A DNA stretch of 64,000 nt. Source: Euglena gracilis (lineage: Eukaryota > Euglenida > Euglenophyceae > Euglenales). Under the pieces are notes generated by a model, which saw only the letters and a list, made by a program, of their open reading frames with translations, was not told the origin of the DNA and made no database searches. The DNA lies in the NCBI GenBank assembly GCA_039621445.1, contig CP154956.1, positions 58,039,155 through 58,103,154 on the forward strand. Direction: 5' to 3'. Of this stretch, positions 30,366 to 40,502 are shown piece after piece; position 1 is the stretch's first letter; each line of letters begins with the position of its first letter. Both the position numbers and the translations under genes were made by a program.

Positions 30366-31290
30366 CGTGTGAAACCTTCAATCGGCCGATCGACATGGCC
30401 ATGAGCCCAAAGAGGCCAAAAATGCTCAAAACTGTTCGACCATATTTAAAGTTTTTGCTTTTTCTTTGATCTTTTTTAGTTTTCAATTTTCCACTTTTTT
30501 TGGATTTTTGATTGTTTTTTTTTTTGCTGTACAGATGACAGATGACAGATCTCACAAAGAAAGTTTTTCTAAGGGGGAGAATACCCACCTGATTGGGAAA
30601 ATGCTGGCACCCACAACATGGGAGACCAGGTGAACCCCCCCAAAAATGAGACCGGGTCTTGTTCTTGGGTCCGTTGCTGGAAGCCTCCAAGGGGGGTCTA
30701 AGTTTTGGGGGGTCTCATTTTTGGATTTTTTCTTGACAGCTACCCAGGCCCGGAAAAACACCATTTTCCAGGTTCCCCAGCACTGAAATTTTTCCTTCGG
30801 CGCTTCGCGCCGTGTGTAAATTGGTGTAAATTGACATTTACGATGTTTTTTGAACTTCATTTTTTGAACAAAATTTTTGAAATTTCATTATTTTTGTGTA
30901 TGAAATTGGAGTTTTTGGCAATTTTGCAGGGAAAACTTTCACCGTCCCCGGCGCTTCGCGCCGTCAGGGGGTCTTATTTTTGGCCTTTTGCTCGGTCGGC
31001 CCAGGGGGGTCTTGTTTTTTGGGGGGTCTTATTTGGGGGGGGGTTAATCCAGTTCGTTCAAAAACGACCCCCCCAACCTTCTGGTACAGATGATCCAACT
31101 GACCGCGGGGTCCGGAAGCCCCTCCCTCCCTTTCAAACTGTGCCAGTTCGTGAACCGAAAATGACCACACCCCCAAAACCAAAGAACCAAAAACCTCCAA
31201 ATACTCAAATTTTAAACAAAGACATCCAAAAAAAATCGTCCAAAAAATTGCTCAAAAACGTGGGTGCTGCAGAAGGACCAGAGACAAAAC
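30366..31290. other. No gene; two GC hairpins
   Basis: Contains CGGCGCTTCGCGCCG at 30798-30812 and a second copy near 30,950, both in poly-G-containing MITE-like sequence. Ends are not defined. Confidence 0.4.
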
Positions 31291-31299
31291 ATGACATAT

Positions 31300-31431
31300 C
31301 ATATGGCGACCAACTACACAAAAAAATTCCAGGGCAAAATATTTATGCAAAAAAATGCAAAAAATGCAAAAAAAATCCAAACATATGGCAACCAACTACA
31401 AAAAATTTTTCCAGGGCAAAATATTTTATGC
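31300..31431. repeat. 81-bp tandem duplication
   Basis: CATATGGCGACCAACTACA with CCAGGGCAAAATATTTATGC occurs at 31,300 and again at 31,381 with few changes. Confidence 0.8.
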
Positions 31432-31559
31432 AACAAATGCAAAAAAATGCAAATTTCGGGAAAACCTGATTATGCAATTATGCAAGTTGCATATCCCCCC
31501 CTGAAAGACACCAATGCTCCTCCCCCCCCCCCTCTGCCTGGCCTCCATGGTGCACACCG

Positions 31560-31755
31560 CAGAAGGAGCCACGCGGCTAAGAGCGGGAGCCCTAAGTTGC
31601 ACTTCTTTGAGCCTTGTGGAATCACTCGTTGTGGTCCTCTGATAAAGCTGCAGGGAAGCTTGCATGGTCAAAGCAGCAGAAAATCCAATGATTGCGAACA
31701 GAGCCACTGCTGTCCACGACCTTTGAGAACTGTTCTGGCACTGGCTGCCATTGAT
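31560..31755 (-). CDS. Candidate exon with hydrophobic or transit-like segment
   Basis: A minus-strand 3' splice site (TTTCCGCCTTCAG) precedes an open frame. It contains a hydrophobic stretch VALFAIIGFSAALTM and then a Ser/Thr/Arg-rich, acid-poor stretch ending LSRVAPSAVCTMEARQR, which resembles a plastid transit peptide with a V-x-A/C-type processing site. Reading may start at the internal Met at 31,665. No donor site was assigned and the frame runs into a poly-G run near 31,540. Plastid targeting is inference only. Confidence 0.3.
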
Positions 31756-32323
31756 CTGAAGGCGGAAATTATTTGTGAAATAAGAAATTATGTCCATGCA
31801 ACCTGCAGTATGGTGTACCCTTCACAACTAGCCATAGTTGCTGAGGAAAAGATGTATATTTTTTGAAACACAATAACTTTGTTCAGAGTTGTGCCTCTTA
31901 AATTTCCCGTTTTCAATTTTTCGGGAAAATTTGTCAGCAACTCAGAGATTATGAAACATATCCATTTAAAATCAAGTGGCACCACATGCCATGCCTCAAC
32001 ACTGCAGCACAAATAAAAAATCGAAAAAAAATGAAAAAAATATTTGAAATGTGAAGTCCTAAAGCTGCGCATTTATTATTTTTCTCACAAAATTTCTTTT
32101 GCAGAAATTAAATCCTTCACAAAAATGCTGATGAGTTTTGCTGAAGAATGTTGAAGAGTATGATTTGTGAAACCGACCAATGTTTGAAACTCCTCCACCC
32201 TGACATCCTTTGACATCCTTTGACATCCTTTCAAAATCACCATTCAGTTGTTGAAAGTCAGTTGCGAAAGAAGAATCTTCGCGGCTGGCCCAGGGAATCC
32301 CTAACTTGCTTGCACCAAGAAGT

Positions 32324-32333
32324 GAGTAAGTAA
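32324..32333. repeat. Target duplication GAGTAAGTAA, left copy
   Basis: An exact 10-bp match to 34494-34503, bounding the non-LTR element. Confidence 0.7.
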
Positions 32334-32439
32334 CTTTCTGGGTGTCTATTTTTTTCGTTTCAAACTTTGAACTACCTGAAGTTCCAACCTACAAATCAAG
32401 TCATTGAAGTATTGAAGAAGAGAGTGGGGTCCACATTGA

Positions 32440-32830
32440 TTGCAGAGAGAGCCTCAGCCACCCAGCAGCAGCACATCGACATCGGTGACTCAAGCCCTGG
32501 GAGATGCAGCCCCAGGAGAAGCAGGGTGAGATTCAGCCACCCAGCATCAGTACATCGACATCTGCGATTCAAGCCCTGGGAGATCCAGCCCCAGGAGAGT
32601 TGTTCAGGGAGCTGAAGCAAAATGCAGCAGAGGTCGAGCACATAATGGCTCCCACTGCAGTCTGTTCTACATCGACATCTCGGATTCAAGCCCTGGGAAG
32701 CTCAGCCCCAGGAGGAAGCAGGGTGAGATTCAACCACCCAGCACCAGCACATCGACATCGGGAGCCAAAAGCCCTGGGAGATCCAGCCCTAGGAGAGGCA
32801 GCAGCAGCAGCACATCGACATTTGCGATTC
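32440..32830 (+). repeat. ~95-bp tandem repeat encoding Ser-Pro-Gly-Arg stretches
   Basis: Four to five diverged units with ATCGACATC, TTCAAGCCCTGGGAGATCC and AGCCCCAGGAGNAG. Successive units read SPGRSSPRR in different frames, so the array has suffered indels. Confidence 0.75.
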
Positions 32831-33591
32831 GAAATGAAGTTTGGGTCACAGACATTTCGCATCCCAATCTTGAGCTTTGCTTTGTGTATGCCCAAACTGT
32901 TGCAAACAAAATCCCAGGAGAAAACCACAGCATTGGAACTTGGAGATTACCTCAAGCAAATTCAGAGAGACTGTGGTGGGCCCTTCTGCCAACAGATTCC
33001 ACAAACATTTCACAGCCAAGTCGTGGACAAGTTTTTGCATTTTTTGCATCAACAAAAAATACCCCAGGACATGTTGCTTCAGACAACGGGCAAAGTGGAA
33101 ACCACAGTTGTGGCATGCGGGAGCCCACCTGGGAGAATCCCCTTGAGAGAAGTTGGAGATCACGGCCAAGGACCCACGAAACCCCAGTGGAGGAGAACGA
33201 CGGACCCTTCGTTTCACAGCCCCCCTCACCAGCAGAGACACATGAAACACTCGAGGTTCGCTTGCTGTGTCCGGCTTGTGCTTCACCGCAGGAAGGGTGG
33301 CAGACTACGCGCGGCCAAGGCCCCTTAAAAACATCCCCAGGCTCCAAAAGTGCCCCCAGCCGATGGACGGCATCCTCATCAGCGGCCGACCTTCAGTCTG
33401 TGGAAGCTCCTGTTTCCGCGCACTCCCGAAGGGGCAGAGGCGAGGACTTGCTGTCCTCAGGGGACGTGGAAGCAAATCCTGGACCGGAAACCCCCGGTGG
33501 CCCAGATGCCATGCAGTTCGATTTTCAGGACGATCCGACGCGCACCGTGGGCTTCCTCATGGCCACGAGGCACAAGAGGAAGATAAGGTGA
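32761..33591 (+). pseudogene. N-terminal ORF of the non-LTR element, ends after 2A
   Basis: One frame is open from the Ser/Arg-rich repeat (SPGRSSPRRGSSSS) through NEVWVTDISHPNLELCFVY, a Gly/Ser-rich middle, a C-x2-C pair (LLCPACASPQEGW) and then the 2A motif. About 35 residues after the 2A site it meets a stop. No Met start is seen in the frame; the earlier repeat units are out of phase. In intact relatives the product after 2A would be the endonuclease/reverse transcriptase polyprotein, missing here. Its function is not known. Confidence 0.55.
33442..33486 (+). other. 2A-like ribosome-skipping motif
   Basis: It encodes EDLLSSGDVEANPGP, which fits the D-V-E-x-N-P-G-P consensus exactly. Skipping would fall between the codons at 33481-33483 (Gly) and 33484-33486 (Pro). 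Confidence 0.85.
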
Positions 33592-33875
33592 AGAAGTATG
33601 GCGAGGGGTGCCAGCGAAGAGGCTGGACATTCATCCCCTTCGTAATGGACTGCTATGGAGGGATGGGAGATGCGGCGCTCACATTCGTTACCAATTGCGT
33701 TCACCTCCTTGCCGGCCAGCACGACGCGTGGGAGAGAAGGGGAGTTGAGGGCAATTGCTGGCAGGGCCTCAGCATGGCCCTGGCCCGGGAGTTGGCGAGG
33801 CAACTGGTTTGGGGGCAGTGCCCTGAGGACTCGGCTGATGGTGGCATTGCCGAAGCTCATCGACCGTACGCATAA
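33588..33875 (+). pseudogene. Non-LTR polyprotein C-terminal fragment, copy 1
   Basis: In a different frame from the 2A ORF: DKVKKYGEGCQRRGWTFIPF, then GGMGDAALTFVTN and WQGLSMALARELARQL. This helix-rich domain, with F-x-P-F-V and G-G-x-G, is the extreme C-terminus of many LINE-like polyproteins. A diverged second copy starts at about 35,140. The frame change marks the deletion junction near 33,570. Confidence 0.5.
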
Positions 33876-34493
33876 AAAGAACAGCACGCCCAGCCTCTAA
33901 CGCCCAGAGATTTCTCGACGCTGCGTGCCGCAAAGTTTTTCCAAGCGCCCATAGGGCCTGTCAGTACAACAAACTGAGGTGCGCTGGAGGAAACAATTCG
34001 TTGGGCAGATGCTCACACACCGTTGCCTGAAGTGGACTTCGACACACAACTACCGCAGTCGACCTCTACAGAGCAGCCAAAGCAAGCAGGACTGCACACC
34101 CGCCACGCCACCAACGCAGCACGTCGGAGCCGCATCGACGCCCCCGAGGAGCCGCAGGGCGTGAAAGACAGCGGAAACCGGAATCACCGGCCCACCCGTC
34201 ATCAACACCCAGACCTTAAACGACACCGAGCCCCGCCACCTCCCAATTGCCTGCCCAACCACTCTGACTCACGTGGCCGAAGAACTCCGGAAGCTGATCA
34301 ACAGCGGCCTCACCTCGCGCTTTTTACTATTCTCTAAGCTCGCCCCTTTTACCCTCCCTCCCTTCACCAGCGTGCACAGACTGCCTCTGTACATAGCCTT
34401 ACTCCCCTGAACTCTTCAAATCCAGTAGGCTGTGCCACTGGTCGGTGGACTCGGTTCGCCCCACCACCGTTGAAAGTCATTGGTCTTCAAAAA

Positions 34494-34503
34494 GAGTAAG
34501 TAA
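34494..34503. repeat. Target duplication GAGTAAGTAA, right copy
   Basis: It matches 32324-32333 and directly precedes the second LINE fragment. Confidence 0.7.
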
Positions 34504-34599
34504 GTGGCGTGCCCGGACTACGCCGCCGCCCCGGACGACCGCGTGTGCCAGCAAACCACCCACGACCTGTGTTCAACGCTGGGGAACCGTAACCCGGAG

Positions 34600-35335
34600 A
34601 GCAGCCTTCATGGAGCGACACTTCCCAAAGATGGTGGCAAAAGGAGTCTGCCAAAGCCACCGTGGACGCCCTGGTCGACAGGTCAGCCCCACGAGACCAG
34701 GCGCGGCTTATGGAACAAGTCAACGGCGTTGGACATGGGTGGATGGCGGTACCTCCACTCGAGGCGATACACACCGTCATCGATCAAGCGGATTACCGAC
34801 TAGGACTGAAATGGTGGCTGGGGCTGCCACTGGCGGACGCTCCTTCCACCTGTGCCGGGTGCCAGGCCACGGCCGATGTTCACGGGGACCACGATCTGTG
34901 CTGCATTCACAACAACTTTGTGAATCGCCACAACGCCGTTCAAGACGCTCTTTTTAATCTCCTGTCAACGAACGGTCATAGTGTGCAGCGCGAGGTCCCG
35001 GTCCCGAATCAACCGGACAGCTCTCTGCGGCCGGTTGACTTGCTGTTAGCCACCTGGCAAGACGGAAAGCCCACCGTGGTAGACATCACCATCTCCCACG
35101 GCTGGCAAACCGTTGAAAGACTGGCAACACGGGAACGATGAGAAGGAAGGAGGTTGCCAAGCACACCAAGTACGACATCCCATGTAGAAACGGGGGCTGG
35201 TCCTTCGCCACCCTGGCGATGGGCACAAGGGGCGGCCTGGGGCCAGAAAATGCGACCTTGCTGACTGAAGGCTTATCCTTGTTTCGTCCTTGTGCGGCCC
35301 TTTTCCCAAGCTTGGAAGACACAACACGAAGATAG
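34600..35335 (+). pseudogene. Non-LTR polyprotein C-terminal fragment, copy 2
   Basis: The frame from about 34,625 to 35,141 has the diagnostic zinc-knuckle-like region CAGCQATADVHGDHDLCC followed by RHNAVQDALFNLL and PVDLLLATW...VVDITISHG. C-x2-C-x6-x-G-D-H-x3-C plus RHN is typical of the C-terminal part of LINE-type polyproteins. After a stop at 35,139-35,141 the sequence resumes one frame over as KEVAKHTKYDIPCRNGGWSF, so a frameshift has broken it. The 5' part, including the reverse transcriptase, is missing. Confidence 0.7.
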
Positions 35336-36169
35336 AGTTGATATTTGACCAAAGTCCTTCCGCCAGAAGTTCAGAACATAGAGACAACAAGAGGGACCTG
35401 GGAAAAATGTGATCGTCGTGTCAGACGTCACCCGCGGTTCTGATGCGCGAAAATGTGCGAAAATACTTTTGGTGTTCAATCTCCCCCTTTTGGGAGCTTG
35501 GACACATGGTACCAAAATAGACACACCAACGTGATCATGAAAATGTCTTTGCTCGTTTCAAAACACAATTCGATAGGCAAAAACATGTCACTTGGTTGTC
35601 AAAAAAATAGACCGGTGGAACACAAAATGGCTCGTGAAAACTCAAGATGTGTAGGAAGGGTAAGAAATGTTCATAGGGTAATGGATAGTGATGGTTGGCG
35701 GTTGGGTTGGTCAGTGGCTCTCTTGGTTCTTTGGTTCAAGCCAAGTCTTGTCAAGATCTCGTTGCCACTCCTTGGCTTTGCCTCTTTTGGGGTGCAAACT
35801 CAACCATGAGCACATCATTGAGTTTTGCGAGGGGGTTCTTTCTCTTTCGGTAGGGTTTTCTGTTTGTGCGCGCGCATTCTCTTTCGTCTTTCTCCCCTTT
35901 TGGGTCTCTTGAACCTTGGCCCTTGCTTGGAAAAATTGGGTCATCCTCCCAGGTGGTCTGTCGGTGTCGTGTGGGCGTGCATGTCCCGCCGCCCCCTCCT
36001 ACTTACGGGCCATCTCCTTGGCTCTCTTCAAAAGTTCGGATAGGCCCCTCTCTTCACAATACTCCACAAACGGCTTATTCAACCTCCCTTCGGGAAGTAT
36101 AAAGCTTTTCATTGGCTCCCATGTGCTTGCCGAAACGGGGTATCCTTCTCATTGTGTCAAAAACCGCCA
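35336..36169. other. No gene called
   Basis: Unique-looking sequence. Minus-strand and plus-strand frames near 35,700-36,050 are open but lack recognisable residues or splice support. Confidence 0.4.
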
Positions 36170-36760
36170 TCATTGGGAAAATTTGTGTTTTAAATTTTTT
36201 CTCACATTGAAATAACCATCTTCTCCATTTTCCTTTTCCTCTTTGTCCACATCCATTTCCAATTCCTTTTCCTCTTCCAAAGGATCGGACATTTCATTCT
36301 CGTTTGGGGGGTCATCTCCCACCTCAATCAATTCCGACCATCTTTTCACTTGATCCATCGCAACATCAACGAAACCTCCCAAATGCGGTGAAACGGCAAT
36401 TTTCAATGCGTTGTGTCGTACCGAAATGATTTGATATGGACCCAACCATGGCGATTCAATCTTTTTCAACTTTCGCTGGGGTCAACCAAAACATATTCAC
36501 CCTTTTGGTATGAACTTCGGATGCGAAAACGATTTGCCCTTTTGTTGGCAACCTCCCGGACATGAGCAAGTCTTTGACTCGCTTTTTCTTGCATTTTCAA
36601 TTGTTCCTCCACCCATGACTCAACAGTGGGGGTCAATCCGGGTTCAACCGTTGCATCGAATTTCCAGGTTTGTGGTGAAACTTGTGAATTCATCATCCAA
36701 ACCTCAAAGGGAACAATCTTGGGCCACTCAACGGCCCCCCTTTTTTCAGTGCACAGTCTG
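36170..36760 (-). pseudogene. LTR-retrotransposon integrase C-terminus, frameshifted
   Basis: Reading leftwards: WPKIVPFEVWMMN, then WVEEQLKMQEKASQRLAHVR, KRANRFRIRSSYQKGEYVLV, and, after a one-base frame change near 36,468, KKIESPWLGPYQIISVRHNA. The helical K/R-rich spacer, the G-(E/D)-Y-V-L-V strand and the S-P-W-L-G-P-Y-x-I strand are the hallmarks of the C-terminal domain of Ty3/Gypsy-type integrases. An acidic tail follows (EEEKELEMDVDKEEKENGED). The zinc finger and catalytic core are missing; a direct-repeat element lies where they should be. Confidence 0.75.
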
Positions 36761-36767
36761 GACTCAC

Positions 36768-37052
36768 AATGGCAAATTGTGGAGCCCGAGGTGTCTCGTA
36801 CTCCCTCGAGGCAAGCCGACCACGGAGGAAGGGACACCGAGGGCGAAGCACAAAGACATTGTGAGCCCGACCCCCGCACCCATATAAGAAAAATTGTCTT
36901 CAAACGCCCTCGGTCAGACGAAGATGGGGGCCAGGGGGGGGCAGAGGGGGGGGGACCCCCCCAGAGAAAGAGACAGCGCCATGGTCGCCATGTCGGAGAA
37001 AATGAAGCCAGCCCCGGCGAGGCGGCACTAAGCAGGGACTCCTAACCCATCG
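36768..37052. repeat. Direct repeat / LTR-like unit, left copy
   Basis: It begins TGTGGAGCCCGAGGTGTCTC, contains GAGGGCGAAGCACAAAGACA, a TATA-like CCATATAAGAAAA, then TTGTCTTCAAACGCCCTCGG and CGGCGAGGCGGCACTAAGC, and ends CTCCTAACCCA. The right copy has the same blocks in order. Confidence 0.65.
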
Positions 37053-37089
37053 CACCAGGACAATCACAACAAACCGCCGGCGAGCAAGG

Positions 37090-37800
37090 CATGGCCTCAG
37101 GATGTCTTTGTGCTTCGCCCTCGGTGTCCCTTCCCCCCTGGTCGGCTTGCTTCGAGGGAGTACGATGGCCTACACAAAAACATTCACATTCAAAAAGCCG
37201 GAAAACAAGGCATGACCTCACTTGGTGTTTGTGCTTCGCCCTCGGTGTCCTTTCCTCCCCTCTCGGTCTGCCTCGGGGGAGTGCGAATCGGCCAGCAATC
37301 TTCAGCTTGTGGGGGAATGTGGGCCCTTCCCCCCCACATTGTCGGCAACTCAAGGCAAGCCGGCCAGGTAGGAAGGGGCGCCGAGGGCGAAACGCAAAGA
37401 CATTGTGAGACTTGCCCCCCACCCATGTCAGAAAATTTGTCTTCAAACGCCCTCGGTCAGAAGATTGGTGCCAGGGGGGGGGCGGGGACCACCCAGGGGA
37501 CAGCAGCCACGTCAGAGGAGCATCAGCAGCCGGCGAGGCGGCACTAAGCGCACACTCCTAACCCAGCGCGCCAAAACAATCACGGCACACCGTCCTTGGT
37601 GTCCCTTCCTCCCTTTCCGGCTTTCCTCAAGGGAGTGCGAAACTTTTTGAGGCGCTACCAAGCGGGACACAATGGGCTAAAAAAAACATCCATACAGCAC
37701 CGCTGGTGAAAACCGAATGGCCTCGCAAGGTGGTTGTGCTTGGCCCCCTGTCCCTTCCTCCCTGGTTTGTTTTTCTGCGAGGGAGTGTGAACTGCCCAAA
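37090..37800. repeat. Inverted GAGGGCGAAGC box copies
   Basis: Inverse copies of the box (TGTGCTTCGCCCTCGGTGTC with cttcctccctNNtcggctt) at 37,105, 37,228, 37,597 (partial) and 37,733 (partial), alternating with the forward copies inside the two direct repeats. Confidence 0.6.
37308..37570. repeat. Direct repeat / LTR-like unit, right copy
   Basis: Same order of blocks as the left copy: GCCGAGGGCGAAACGCAAAG, then TTGTCTTCAAACGCCCTCGG, then CGGCGAGGCGGCACTAAGC, then CTCCTAACCCA. With the 255-bp spacer it would make a TRIM-sized element. Confidence 0.6.
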
Positions 37801-38890
37801 CTTGTGAAAGCGACCCCCTGGGGCTTGCTCGAGGAAAAAAAAGGGATCCGCCTGAGGTCACGTCGGGGCTTCCCCTCTTCTTCAAAAACTTGGGAAAAGT
37901 CATTTGCATAATGTTTTTGGGTCAGATTTTTGGGCCAGTTGAGCGTCCACGCAAATGTAGGAAAAGACATAGATACATGCGTCACATTCAAAGAGTGAGT
38001 GGTGAATATTTGCTGGTCAGCTCAAGACGAATCGCAGTGGAGGGACGAGTTTGCTGCAATTTCACTGGTTCTGATAAATTTGGTGGGAGAAAATTGGGTG
38101 TTGGGGGTTCTTTTTATCTTTGGGGCAATACTGTTCCCGCAAGCGCTGACTTGGAAGCTTTCAATTGAGTAGCAACCCATGAGAAGCAAAACTAAGAACT
38201 TTCCCAACATTGTTAAAATGGGAAAGGGAAAATACAATCACCCCATCATCCCATCACCCCCCCCGAACACTTCTTCAGGGAAACACTTCAGCTTTTGATG
38301 CCTTCAGAAGAAAAAAAAGCCTCCTTTTGAGAAAATTTGGTCAGGGGGGGTTACATTATGACTGATTCATCTCGCAAAAATGTGCAAAATCCAACTGTTC
38401 AAAAAACATTTGGGCGATATTTGCTTGCCTAATTTTGTCCAGACAATCTGTAACCCATCAATGCCCCCCACCCAAAGTGGAATTTCTCAATGTGAGACCC
38501 TAGCCCAACAAAAATACGCCATATTATACCTAAGCGCGGAATGAGAAAATAAAACATTCCTGACACAATGAACTGGGAACGCCCCCCACCTGCAAGCCCT
38601 TCTGGGGGTTCCACTGTCCATGGCTGCCAAATATGCCTTCAAAATGTGGTTACTGCCCGAAAAGGTCCACCCCAGAGGGGCAAGCTTTGATGGGTGAGCT
38701 TTTGGGGGGGATTTGGGGGGGGTGACCAAGACAGGAATGCCCCCCCCCCCAGCTCATTGCCCCACCTAGGCCAACCCATTCACAACATGACCAAAAATGG
38801 CCCAGTGCTGGAAAAACTGCGTATTTTTTTGCAAATTTTCCGCAACTTCTCATATTTTGCACATTTATTACATATTTTAGCTCAATTATG
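37800..38890. other. No gene called
   Basis: Mixed unique-looking sequence. No recognised frame. Confidence 0.4.
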
Positions 38891-38895
38891 TGGAG

Positions 38896-40502
38896 CAGGG
38901 GTTTTCTTAAGGACCCCCCCCAGGGGGGGTCCAGCCTCCGGCTGGCAAAAAAGCCGCTGGCTGGAAATGAGCTGCTGGCTGGACCCCCCGGGGGTATAGG
39001 GGGGGGGGGAGGGGGGGTCTGGGGCTGGGCTGGGCTGGGTCGATGAAAACAAAATTTTCTGAATTTTTTTTTGCCATTTTCGACATTTTCCTGGATGGAG
39101 CTAGATCAAGGCTGGATCGGGACTGGAGGAACAGCCTAATTACTGAAAAGTGCAGGGATAGGTGAGCTGGACAGCCCATTTGCAGGGGGGGGGGAGAAAT
39201 TGCACATCGGGGGGTCAAAAATTGCAGTGCAAAAATTGCACAAAATTGCACAAAATTGCACATGCTTGGAGATAACATTGGATCATTATAACGAGCATGC
39301 ACACATGCACCTACTTGGAGAATTTTTTTCCTTTGTCAAGAACATCCAGAAATGACAGCAAAACAGGTTTTGCTGTGCGCGGCACAACAAAACAGGTGAA
39401 GCCTGTTGGACAGCAGTCCACCGCGGTCAAACAAAGCGGCCTTCAACGTCACCATTAAATAGCATCATAGTGGACAGGCGACGAGTATCGTCTGGCAAAG
39501 AATGCCGGAGCTTTGTATCAATGCACCCCAACAGACTGAAAATACGCTCAACGTCGACCGACGTCACTGGCAAAGAAACCAGAAAAGCTGCATATTCTGC
39601 CAATTTACCTGGTCGGTTCGCCCAAAAAGTTGCAACACAATCAGCCGTGGCAATGTGCGATTTCTTAATATGGCAGAACTGACGCCGGTCATCCTGAACT
39701 TGTTTATTATCCAGCAGGACTGCATTATGTCATGCGCTGTGCTTCCGATGCTACAAAATTTTTCATTACCAAAAGATGCTCACACCAGCATTCACAAGCG
39801 TCCCTCCACAGTGACAGGGTCCTTTTCTTGGTGAAAAAAACCCTGAGTTCCAAGAGTTCCAGTGGGTGCCCCCCGGGTCAAGGCGCCTTGAGAAATTTGA
39901 AAAACCGACGACGTGTAGAGGCATGGACAGACTTCACGAGGATGCCAGGGACCTTGCACCACGGAAAGCAAAAACACGTATTGTACTTTTTTCCAAAAAA
40001 AATTATTTTTTGTGTTGGAAGACACCTGGGCAGGGGACTCAAGATAGGGTTTGCACATTGAGTAAACCAACAATAAACAGCCTTTGAACGGAAATTTTCA
40101 CTACGCACATCAGTTTCCCAGCAAAAAAAAAAACGGTAAGTTGCGAAAACGGTAAATTGCATCAAAAACTGACATTTTCCAAAACAAAATATCCTGGGCC
40201 ATGTGCAATTAATTGCACAAAATTTCAAAAAAATTGCACATTTCAGGAAAATCGAAAATTACACAAAATTGCAAAAATTGCACGGTGCAATTTTCTCCCC
40301 CCCCCCTGCCATTTGGCTGGTCAGCCAGCTGCCGGCTGGCCCGGCCTCCGGCCGGGCTGGACCCAACTTTATTTCACTCGACCCTCCCGGGGGGGGGGGG
40401 GGTCCCAGCCCGAATTTGGGCTGCTGGCCGGATTTGAGCTGCTGGCTGGCTGGACCCCTCCCCCCGGGGGATAGGGTCCTCTCCGGCTTAGGAAAACCCC
40501 TG
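38896..40502 (-). mobile_element. hAT element with transposase relic (1,607 bp)
   Basis: It starts CAGGGGTTTTCTTAAGG; the right end read inward is CAGGGGTTTTCCTAAGCC. The exact 8-bp duplication ATGTGGAG lies at 38888-38895 and 40503-40510. Inside on the minus strand is the C-terminal part of a hAT transposase. The terminal 100-150 bp on each side have poly-G/C tracts and GCTGGCTGG repeats shared with 42 kb. The upstream two thirds of a normal transposase gene are missing or decayed. Confidence 0.92.
39427..39720 (-). pseudogene. hAT transposase C-terminal dimerisation domain
   Basis: A minus-strand frame open for about 97 codons up to a TGA. Key blocks: ATFWANRPGKLAEYAAFLVS, then LPVTSVDVERIFSLLGCIDT, then KLRHSLPDDTRRLSTMMLFN. 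The S-V-D-V-E-R-x-F-S followed by L-R-x-x-L and M-x-x-N is the signature of the hAT C-terminal (dimerisation) region. Upstream, the preceding stretch (SFGNEKFCSIGSTAHDIMQS) is in another frame, so at least one frameshift exists. The RNase H-like DDE core and BED finger are not recognisable. It would act in the nucleus on CAGGG-type ends. It is clearly non-functional. Confidence 0.8.

Larger units (their letters stand above)
32334..34493 (+). mobile_element. Internally deleted non-LTR retrotransposon with 2A motif
   Basis: Flanked by the 10-bp duplication GAGTAAGTAA, with a short A5 tail on the right. It retains a 5' region, an N-terminal protein with a 2A peptide, and a fragment of the C-terminal domain, but the endonuclease and reverse transcriptase are absent. 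It is therefore an internally deleted, non-autonomous LINE-like copy. 2A sequences at the front of non-LTR elements are known from trypanosome L1Tc and several animal lineages. Confidence 0.7.

Noticed and set aside
32504-33328. Alternative plus-strand frame over the LINE 5' region
   Set aside because: The neighbouring frame carries the 2A motif and the more protein-like sequence; this one is probably a shadow plus tandem repeat.
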